From contig MERD01000040.1 in the NCBI GenBank assembly GCA_001771935.1, positions 106,572-139,732 on the forward strand: DNA of 33,161 nucleotides. The letters are read 5' to 3'. The notes under the pieces were generated by a model, which was not told the DNA's origin, ran no database searches, and was given only the letters and a program-made list of their open reading frames with translations. Below, piece by piece: positions 1 through 5,644 of the stretch (position 1 is its first letter; every line of letters begins with the position of its first letter). This stretch comes from Betaproteobacteria bacterium RIFCSPLOWO2_02_FULL_67_26 (lineage in GTDB: Bacteria; Pseudomonadota; Gammaproteobacteria; Burkholderiales; SG8-41). Both the position numbers and the translations under genes were made by a program.

Positions 1-1
1 G

Positions 2-286
2 CGAACGTTGCCCGGTCCGGTGCGCGCGCGCCTCATCGCCCTCGCCGGCCGCCGAGTCAGCCGCCTGGGCGTGCTGACCATCACCGCTCACCGTTTTCGC
101 AGCCAGGAACAAAACCGCCGCGACGCACTGGACCGGCTGATCACGCTGGTGCGGGCGGCGGCACACCCCCCCAAACCGCGAAGACCGACCCGTCCGCCAC
201 GGGCATCCCGCGCGCGCCGGCTGGAGGCGAAGCGGCGGCGCGGCGAAATCAAGCGTTCGCGCAGTGGCGGCCGTGATTTCATATGA
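2..286 (+). CDS. arfB: Peptidyl-tRNA hydrolase ArfB (YaeJ-type), 3' part only
   Basis: This is the C-terminal part of an ArfB/YaeJ-type ribosome-rescue factor; the N-terminus, including the catalytic GGQ loop, lies left of the window. ArfB enters the A site of ribosomes stalled without a stop codon and hydrolyses the peptidyl-tRNA. Visible are the end of the RF-1-like domain (ITAHRFRSQEQNRRDALDRL, matching the family's RSQ-x-NR-x-x-ALxRL) and then the basic tail (RRPTRPPRASRARRLEAKRR) that binds the empty mRNA channel. The frame is open to the first base, so the TTG at 8 is not a real start. The gene ends at TGA 284-286. Its C-terminal tail is as basic as in E. coli ArfB. The identity is firm from the RSQ block and the PTRPxRASxxRRL tail, although nothing can be said about the GGQ motif. 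Confidence 0.88.
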   Translation, partial: RTLPGPVRARLIALAGRRVSRLGVLTITAHRFRSQEQNRRDALDRLITLVRAAAHPPKPRRPTRPPRASRARRLEAKRRRGEIKRSRSGGRDFI

Positions 287-341
287 TGGAAGCGGGATGA
301 AAATCCGCCCTGCGATCCCGGAATAGACCCTCGGGGGCGAC

Positions 342-350
342 TGTTATAGT
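342..350 (+). promoter_or_regulatory. Probable extended -10 promoter of the cytochrome c' gene
   Basis: TGTTATAGT combines an extended -10 TGn motif with TATAGT (5 of 6 to TATAAT), 60 bp before the cytochrome c' start. The upstream -35 region has only a poor match (TAGACC at 324-329, spacing 15), so promoter strength would rest on the extended -10. The call comes from motif and position only. Confidence 0.45.
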
Positions 351-409
351 ATGCGTGCGGCGAATCCCCTGGCTCATCGCTGGCACGCCAACTCACAGAG
401 GAGGATTGC

Positions 410-874
410 ATGAACAAGAAACTCGTTTCGGCCGTTCTTGCCGTGGCCCTGGGCGCAGGCGCAGGCTATGCCCTGAACGCATACGCGCAGGCCAAGCCGG
501 CAGACGTGATCAAGTACCGCAAAGCAGTGATGACGGTCCAGTCGTGGAACATGCGCCCCATGGCGTTGATGGTCAAAGGCCAGCTGCCGTACGACGCCGC
601 CTTGTTCTCCTGGTACGCCGGGGTGGTTGAGCAAACCAGCCACATGCTGCCGGATGCATTCGCGCCCGGGTCGGACAAGGGAGCGGAAACGAAGGCCAGG
701 CCGGAAATCTGGAAAGACGCCGGCAAATTCACACAGGCGGTTGAGCGCTTCAAGGCCGACACGGCCAGCCTGGTCCAGGCGGCGAGCAAAGGAAATCTCA
801 ACGCCGTCAAAGGGCCCTTCGGAGCGGTGGCAAAGAACTGCGGCGGCTGTCACAAGCAATTTCGCTCGAAATAG
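410..874 (+). CDS. Cytochrome c' (class II c-type cytochrome), periplasmic
   Basis: A 154-residue exported haem protein. Residues 1-27 form a signal peptide (MNKK, then a hydrophobic core ending in NAYAQA). The mature part is a mostly helical chain of about 127 residues with the single haem site CGGCH at 144-148, almost at the C-terminus followed by KQFRSK. That placement is the hallmark of the cytochrome c'/c556 four-helix-bundle family. Members bind NO or CO, or shuttle electrons in the periplasm; which applies here depends on whether the first mature helix supplies a distal Met (several occur at 41-54), and the sequence does not settle it. The start has a strong ribosome site (AGAGGAGGA, 397-405) five bases before the ATG. 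A perfect hairpin terminator 24 bases after the stop suggests a monocistronic transcript, with an extended -10 promoter at 342-350. Confidence 0.88.
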   Translation: MNKKLVSAVLAVALGAGAGYALNAYAQAKPADVIKYRKAVMTVQSWNMRPMALMVKGQLPYDAALFSWYAGVVEQTSHMLPDAFAPGSDKGAETKARPEIWKDAGKFTQAVERFKADTASLVQAASKGNLNAVKGPFGAVAKNCGGCHKQFRSK

Positions 875-897
875 CGGGAAACCGGATCATGCGCGCG

Positions 898-919
898 AAC
901 CCCGCTGCGGCGGGGTTTT
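898..919 (+). terminator. Intrinsic terminator after cytochrome c'
   Basis: A perfect 8-bp stem (AACCCCGC 898-905 with GCGGGGTT 910-917), TGCG tetraloop and a short T run (TTTT, 916-919). It lies 24 bases after the cytochrome c' stop and ahead of the diheme cytochrome. It overlaps the far-upstream possible start (889) of the next reading frame, which argues that this start is not used. Confidence 0.75.
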
Positions 920-942
920 CGCTTTATGCATGCGCCCGGCTC

Positions 943-1812
943 ATGGCTCGCTCCGTTCGCTATCCGCTTGAGTCCGCCGCGCTCGCCCTGTTGCTCGGTG
1001 TCTGGACGGCGACCGCGCCGGCGCAGGGCGACGCGAAACGCGGCGAGTACCTGGTGAGGGCCGGCGGCTGCCTCGGCTGTCATACCGGGGAGAAAGAGGA
1101 TGCCGTTCCCTTCGCCGGCGGCCGCGCGCTCAAGACGCCGTTCGGGACATTCTTCGGCCCGAACATCACCCCCCATCCACAGGCCGGCATTGGACGCTGG
1201 TCCGAGGCCGACTTCGTCCGGGCGATGCGGCATGGCGCGCGCCCTGACGGAGCGAATTATTTTCCGGCGTTCCCCTACCCGTCGTTCACGAAGATTTCCG
1301 ACGGCGACCTGCGCGACCTCTGGGCCTACCTGCGCACGCTGCCGCCGAGCAGCCAGCCCAGCCGGGAGCACGACCTGTGGTTCTTCTTCGGCTGGCGCTT
1401 CCTGGTCACGGTGTGGAAGTGGTTTTTCTTCACGCCCGGCCCGTTCGTGAACCCGCAGGGCGTCTCCGCGATCGTGAATCGCGGCGCGTACCTGGTGCAG
1501 GCCCTGGGCCACTGCGGCGAGTGCCACACGCCGCGCAACTTCCTGGGCGGTCCGAAACGCGGCCGCTTTCTGGCCGGCGGCAAGTTGCCCGATGGCGAGG
1601 ACGTCTCGAACCTGACGCCGGCGCAACTCAAGAAGTGGAGCGACAGCGAACTGGCCGATTTCCTGACGATCGGCACCACGCCGGACGGCGACGTGCCCTC
1701 CGAGTCGATGGGCGAAGTGATCCGCAACACCACCAGCCAGCTGACGCCGCAGGACCTCGCGGCGCTGATCGCCTACCTGCGCTCGCTGCCGCCGCTCCCC
1801 GACGAGAAGTGA
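943..1812 (+). CDS. Diheme cytochrome c, exported
   Basis: A c-type cytochrome with two class I haem domains: CLGCH at residues 43-47 and CGECH at 191-195 (numbered from 943). Residues 1-28 look like a signal peptide or uncleaved anchor (RSVRYP, hydrophobic core, ATAPAQG). Domain 1 has GPNITPHPQAGIGRW and YFPAFPYPSFTKISD, domain 2 GHCGECHTPRNFLGGPKRG. This is the pattern of cytochrome subunits that accept electrons from periplasmic alcohol, aldehyde or aldose dehydrogenases, but those have three haems and lie beside their dehydrogenase; here there are two haems and no dehydrogenase. The partner is therefore unknown. The usual axial-Met slot in domain 1 reads AFPY rather than AMPY, as in some relatives. 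The frame is open from ATG 889, but that start lies before the hairpin at 898-919, so 943 is preferred; it lacks a clear ribosome site. Confidence 0.8.
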   Translation: MARSVRYPLESAALALLLGVWTATAPAQGDAKRGEYLVRAGGCLGCHTGEKEDAVPFAGGRALKTPFGTFFGPNITPHPQAGIGRWSEADFVRAMRHGARPDGANYFPAFPYPSFTKISDGDLRDLWAYLRTLPPSSQPSREHDLWFFFGWRFLVTVWKWFFFTPGPFVNPQGVSAIVNRGAYLVQALGHCGECHTPRNFLGGPKRGRFLAGGKLPDGEDVSNLTPAQLKKWSDSELADFLTIGTTPDGDVPSESMGEVIRNTTSQLTPQDLAALIAYLRSLPPLPDEK

Positions 1813-1816
1813 TGGT

Positions 1817-2035
1817 TCAACCCTGGTATTTGAACGACAGCGCGACCCGGGCGCGGTACGCCACGACCTTGCCGTTCTCGATGACGACGTCGGTCTTCGT
1901 CACTTCCGCCACGCGCAGGTCGCGCAGCGTGCGCCCCGCGGTCTCCACGGCGTTGCGCGCGGCATCTTCCCATGAGCTCCTGCTGGTGCCGACCAGTTCG
2001 GTGACGCGGTAGACACTGCCTTTGCTTTTTGCCAT
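1817..2035 (-). CDS. Dodecin, flavin-binding small protein
   Basis: A 72-residue protein covering the whole dodecin fold. It reads KGSVYRVTELVGTSRSSWEDA, then a helix, then LRVAEVTKTDVVIENGKVVAYRARVALSFKYQG, i.e. the beta-alpha-beta-beta unit that assembles into a hollow dodecamer binding FMN/FAD (in some homologues CoA). Dodecins store or buffer flavins in the cytosol. The length is typical (about 67-72). The ATG at 2035 is preceded by a strong ribosome site (AAGGAGGGGG on the minus strand). A possible -10 (TATGAT) lies at 2084-2089. The gene is convergent with the diheme cytochrome, whose stop is four bases away, and lies downstream of aas on the same strand. Nothing links it functionally to either neighbour. 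Confidence 0.9.
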   Translation of the reverse strand: MAKSKGSVYRVTELVGTSRSSWEDAARNAVETAGRTLRDLRVAEVTKTDVVIENGKVVAYRARVALSFKYQG

Positions 2036-2112
2036 GGCCCCCTCCTTGCGGTTGACGGCGGCCGGCGCTGCGCCGCCGAAACCATCATAGCACCGCCGCG
2101 GCGGGCGCCGGT

Positions 2113-4266
2113 TCAGCCTCTCCGCCCGCCGCCCGCGGCGTTGTCTCCGGCCAGGGACTTGAGCGTGACGTAGTCGGTCTTGCCGCTGCCCAGCAGCGGC
2201 AGCGTGGCAACGTGAACGACGCGCCGCGCGACCGCGAGGTCCTGCGCCCCGAGCTCGCGCGCCGCTTTTTGCAGTGCAATGCGGTCGAGACGCGGGTCAG
2301 TGGTGAACAGCACGGTGCTTTCTCCCGCCTGCGACGCGAGTTCCAGCGTTGCCGCGTGCTGATAGCCGCGCGAAGCGTGATACGCGATGTGCTCCACGAC
2401 CTCGAGCGAGACCATCTCGCCCGCGATCTTGGCGAAGCGCTTGACCCGGCCGTGGATGGTGACGAACCCTTCGTCGTCCACGTCGACGACATCCCCGGTG
2501 TTGTACCAGCCCTCCCCCAGTTCGGAGCCCGGCGGCCGCAGCACCTCCGGATTCTCGTACAGATAGTACCCGCGCATCAGGTTGGGCCCGCGAACGTGGA
2601 GCACGCCGCCGCGCGCGATGCCGGCCAGCGGCACCAGGCGGTGCTCGATGCCCGGGAGCAGGCGCCCGACGGTGCCCGGCCGGTAGAGCAGCGGCGTGTT
2701 GAGGCTCAGCACCGGCGCGCACTCGGTCGCGCCGTAGCCCTCCATGATGCGCAGCCCGAACTTGCCGAGCCACAGGCCCGCCACTTCCGGATTGAGCTTC
2801 TCCGCGCCCGACACCACGACCCGCGCCTTGTGGAAGTCGTAGGGATGCGCCTGGCGCGCGTAGTGCGCGAGGAAGGTGCTGGTGCCGAAGATGTAGGTGC
2901 AGCCGCGCGTGTACGCGAGCTCCGGGATCACGTGGTAGTGCAGCGGCGTCGTATACAGGTACAGGCGCGCGCCCGAGAGCAGCGGCAGGAGTATGCACGC
3001 CGTCAGACTGTAGGCATGATAGAGCGGCAGGCTGGAAAGGAATTTGTCGTTGGGGCCGAAGTCGATCACGGCGCCCATCTGCGCGATGTTGGCGAGCAGC
3101 GCGCGGTGGCTCAGGGCGACCCCTTTCGGCCGCGCTTCCGAGCCGGAGGTGAACAGCACGACCGCGGTCTCCTCCGGGTCGCGTCCGCGCATCGCGGCGC
3201 GCGGGCGCCACAGCGCCCATCCGATCAGCCAGAGCTTGTCGAGCAGCCCGAACCGGGCGCGCAAATCCTCCAGGTAGACGATGCGAACCGTGCTCAGCGC
3301 GGCGATGGAGCTCGCGAGCCGCGCGACCTCGACGAAACGGCGGGACGTGACTACGGTCTTGATCCCGGCCGCGATGCACGCGCTGCGCAGGGCGTCGGGC
3401 CCGGCGGTGTAGTTGAGCAGCGCGGGGATGCGCCGCATCGCGCCCAGGCCGAGCAGGAGCGCGACCGTGGCCGCCAGGTTCGGCATCAGCACGCCGACGA
3501 TCTCGCCCTCGCCGGCGACCTTGGCGCCCAGCCGTCCCAGCGCAAGGCTCGCCTTGACCAGGTCGCCGTAGGTATGCTCCCGCTGCGTGTCCTCCATGAT
3601 GCGCGTCCGGCGGCCGTGCACGGCGGCGGCATCGAGCAGCGCCGTGAACAGCGTGCGCGCCGGCCGGGACGCGAACATCATGTCCTGCATGATCCGCAGC
3701 AACGCGTCCGCGAGAAGGCGTCGTCTCTGCTTTCCCGGCAGTGCCGTCGGCGCCGGCAAGCGCTCGGCTGGCAGGATCCTGATGGTGACCCGCGGGAAGC
3801 GGCGCTTCGGGAACAGGCCGCCCACCGCGGCGAAACCGGTGTATAGCGTCCCGGTGATGCGCACCGGCACGATGCGGGCATTGCAGTGCGCTGCAATGAC
3901 CGCGGCAGAATCATAGATCTTCGTCAGGCTGCCGGTGGCCGTCGCCGGTCCCTGGGGAAACACGACGACGGGCTGGCCACGCTCCACGAGCCGGATCAGC
4001 CGCTTCAATGTCAGCGGGCTGCGCGGATCCAGGATCACGTGCGGCACCCAACGCATCAGCAGGCGCACCAGCGGACTTCTCATCCCGTCACCGGCAACGG
4101 CGACGGTGATATCCACGGGCAGGAACAGTCCCAGCAAGGCACCATCCAGGCTCGAATCGTGGTTGGCCACGACCAGGACCCGGCCGTCGCGCAACTGCGA
4201 CACGTCCCCTTCCACGCGGACGCGATACACCAGGCGCAGGACAAATCTTAAAAGTTGGATAACCAC
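2113..4266 (-). CDS. aas: Bifunctional 2-acylglycerophosphoethanolamine acyltransferase / acyl-ACP synthetase
   Basis: A 717-residue protein matching E. coli Aas (719) along its length. Residues 1-195 are a PlsC-type acyltransferase with the catalytic H-x4-D (NHDSSLD, H36/D41). Residues 220-710 are an adenylate-forming domain with P-loop LFTSGSEARPKG (about 364-378), YGATECAP, WYNTGD and the C-terminal hinge RFAKIAGEMVSLE. Aas re-acylates lysophospholipids at the inner membrane and activates free fatty acids to acyl-ACP. Oddity: the second acyltransferase motif is FPQG (Q105) where E. coli has FPEG, so acyltransfer may be weakened while ligation looks intact. The usual partner, lysophospholipid flippase LplT, is not in this window. 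Instead the gene is divergent from the DSF synthase, where Xanthomonas keeps the acyl ligase rpfB. The start is GTG 4266 with a weak ribosome site. Confidence 0.9.
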   Translation of the reverse strand: MVIQLLRFVLRLVYRVRVEGDVSQLRDGRVLVVANHDSSLDGALLGLFLPVDITVAVAGDGMRSPLVRLLMRWVPHVILDPRSPLTLKRLIRLVERGQPVVVFPQGPATATGSLTKIYDSAAVIAAHCNARIVPVRITGTLYTGFAAVGGLFPKRRFPRVTIRILPAERLPAPTALPGKQRRRLLADALLRIMQDMMFASRPARTLFTALLDAAAVHGRRTRIMEDTQREHTYGDLVKASLALGRLGAKVAGEGEIVGVLMPNLAATVALLLGLGAMRRIPALLNYTAGPDALRSACIAAGIKTVVTSRRFVEVARLASSIAALSTVRIVYLEDLRARFGLLDKLWLIGWALWRPRAAMRGRDPEETAVVLFTSGSEARPKGVALSHRALLANIAQMGAVIDFGPNDKFLSSLPLYHAYSLTACILLPLLSGARLYLYTTPLHYHVIPELAYTRGCTYIFGTSTFLAHYARQAHPYDFHKARVVVSGAEKLNPEVAGLWLGKFGLRIMEGYGATECAPVLSLNTPLLYRPGTVGRLLPGIEHRLVPLAGIARGGVLHVRGPNLMRGYYLYENPEVLRPPGSELGEGWYNTGDVVDVDDEGFVTIHGRVKRFAKIAGEMVSLEVVEHIAYHASRGYQHAATLELASQAGESTVLFTTDPRLDRIALQKAARELGAQDLAVARRVVHVATLPLLGSGKTDYVTLKSLAGDNAAGGGRRG

Positions 4267-4294
4267 AAAGACTTACTCGTTATTCTTAATGCAG

Positions 4295-4324
4295 ATTATC
4301 AACTCTTGGCACTAACGGCGTCAA
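4295..4324 (-). promoter_or_regulatory. Probable sigma-70 promoter of aas
   Basis: On the minus strand TTGACG (4324-4319, 5/6 to consensus) is followed after 18 bp by GATAAT (4300-4295, 5/6). It would start RNA near 4288, about 20 bases before the aas GTG. The call comes from motif quality and position only. Confidence 0.5.
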
Positions 4325-4444
4325 ACCGTGAGCCCGAGCCGTGTGAAAAACCTGTTGCGCCGCGCACCACACCGGGCGCAAAAACCGCTTGAAACGATGC
4401 CGCGCTGGCATTTCGTTAATCCCTGTTTCTAAACCAGAAAGTTA

Positions 4445-4467
4445 AAATCTATCAAAATGTTAGATTT
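4445..4467. promoter_or_regulatory. AT-rich dyad upstream of rpfF, possible operator
   Basis: A perfect inverted repeat, AAATCTA-N9-TAGATTT, in the AT-rich part of the aas/rpfF divergent region. Just downstream is a weak promoter-like pair, TTGATT (4466-4471) and TTAAAT (4490-4495). The size and symmetry suit a dimeric regulator; the MerR-type protein encoded two genes downstream is one candidate, but there is no direct evidence. The remaining bases of the 290-bp region (4267-4556) show no other structure that I can support. Confidence 0.3.
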
Positions 4468-4500
4468 GATTTGTAATGCAAACTGGGCATTAAATCGAAG

Positions 4501-4516
4501 TGTGACATAGATCACA
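4501..4516. promoter_or_regulatory. CRP/Clp/Vfr-type binding site upstream of rpfF
   Basis: TGTGACATAGATCACA is a perfect palindromic match to TGTGA-N6-TCACA, the core shared by CRP, Vfr and the c-di-GMP-responsive Clp. Its centre is about 48 bp before the rpfF ATG. If the weak promoter at 4466-4495 is used, the site covers the start of transcription and would repress. A class II activator position would leave almost no leader, so the sign of regulation is open. Confidence 0.6.
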
Positions 4517-4556
4517 CACGCGTTTTTCATCAGTTATCTCTCAGGGGAGAGCCACC

Positions 4557-5486
4557 ATGGAAATGCTCGTTCCGCCAGCAGTACTGGAAGCCCGCCATAT
4601 TCCCACCGTCCAGCCACTCGCCACCGGCGTCGCGCTCGATTTCTCGCGACAACTGCGCGTTCATTACGACAAGGAGACCTGCGCGATATGGTCGCGCTGG
4701 GCGCCGGAACCGCGCCCGTGCTTCAACCCCGCGGTGCTTGCCGATATCCGCACCTACTACGACTTCCTCGGCTCGAGCCAGGCACGCATTGATTGCTGCG
4801 GCGAGGAGCATGCCATCGAGTACGTGGTGCTCGCCTCGGCCACGCCGGGCGTGTTCAATCTCGGCGGAGATCTCGACCTGTTCAAGCAGCTCATCGGCGT
4901 GCGGGACCGGCCGGGCCTGGTGCGCTACGGGCGCGCCTGCATCGATGTCCTTTACCGCAACTACATCGGGCACGAGCTGCCCGTCACCACCCTCTCTCTC
5001 GTGCAGGGCGAATGCCTCGGCGGAGGATTCGAGGCCGCATTGTCGAGCGACGTCATCATCGCGGAGAAGAGCGCGCGGTTCGGCTTTCCCGAGATCCTGT
5101 TCAACCTGTTCCCGGGAATGGGCGCCTACTCGTTCCTCGAGCGCCGCCTCGGCCAGCGCGGCGCGGAAAACCTCATCACCAGCGGCAAGATCTACAGCGC
5201 GGAGGAAATGGCCGCGTTGGGGGTGATCGACTGCGTGACCGACGACGGCAACGGGGAAGCCGGGGTGGCGGACCTGATCCGGCGCCGCGGCCGCAGCCGC
5301 AACGGGCTCGCCGCCCTGGCGGCGGCGCGGCGACGCGTGCACCGCGTCGAGTTCTCGGAGCTGCTCGACATCGTGCAGATCTGGGTGGACAGCGCGCTGC
5401 GGCTCACTCCGCGCGACCTCAAGCTCATGCAGCGGCTCGTCTCGCGCCAGAACGGGCTGAGCGAGCCCCGCCACCAGATCCATTGA
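4557..5486 (+). CDS. rpfF: DSF synthase RpfF (crotonase-family acyl-ACP dehydratase/thioesterase)
   Basis: A 309-residue crotonase-fold enzyme that closely follows RpfF of Xanthomonas and Burkholderia. Family blocks include EPRPCFNP (51-58), VFNLGGDLDLF (99-109), GECLGGGFEAALSS (151-164) and FPEILFNLFPGMGAYSF (177-193). The two catalytic glutamates fall at E159 and E179, twenty apart as in Xanthomonas RpfF (E141/E161). RpfF dehydrates 3-hydroxyacyl-ACP to the cis-2-enoyl form and releases the free acid, the DSF-type quorum signal. The N-terminal 35 residues are longer than in Burkholderia RpfF. ATG 4557 has a ribosome site (AGGGGAGA, 4543-4550). A perfect CRP-type site lies upstream, aas is divergent, and a MerR-PAS-GGDEF-EAL gene follows after 158 bp, as rpfR pairs with rpfF in Burkholderia. 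No rpfC or rpfG is present here. The chemical signal made cannot be told from sequence. Confidence 0.9.
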   Translation: MEMLVPPAVLEARHIPTVQPLATGVALDFSRQLRVHYDKETCAIWSRWAPEPRPCFNPAVLADIRTYYDFLGSSQARIDCCGEEHAIEYVVLASATPGVFNLGGDLDLFKQLIGVRDRPGLVRYGRACIDVLYRNYIGHELPVTTLSLVQGECLGGGFEAALSSDVIIAEKSARFGFPEILFNLFPGMGAYSFLERRLGQRGAENLITSGKIYSAEEMAALGVIDCVTDDGNGEAGVADLIRRRGRSRNGLAALAAARRRVHRVEFSELLDIVQIWVDSALRLTPRDLKLMQRLVSRQNGLSEPRHQIH

Positions 5487-5644
5487 GTCATCGGCCAGGT
5501 CCGGCGGTCCGCGCCCTTGCCGGGAAGCGGCGGCGCCAATGGCCAACCCATGACAGCTTTGATAGACTCATGAGCCACATCAAGCAACATCGCCCGCGGC
5601 CCGGGGCCGCGGTCAAGAAGCGGGTGCCTGACAGGGGAGCCAGG

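Noticed and set aside
88-417. Open frame antisense to the arfB end, and others around cytochrome c'
   Set aside because: The sequence on the plus strand is firmly ArfB and cytochrome c'; the antisense products have no recognisable features.
2212-3846. A 544-codon plus-strand frame antisense to aas
   Set aside because: It has no domain and a composition typical of antisense shadow; aas aligns end to end with its family on the minus strand.
4793-5644. Upstream extension of the MerR-PAS-GGDEF-EAL frame through rpfF, suggesting a giant fusion
   Set aside because: In this stretch the frame is a shadow of rpfF (different phase). rpfF has its own start, stop and full conserved length, and the second gene has a good ribosome site before GTG 5645.
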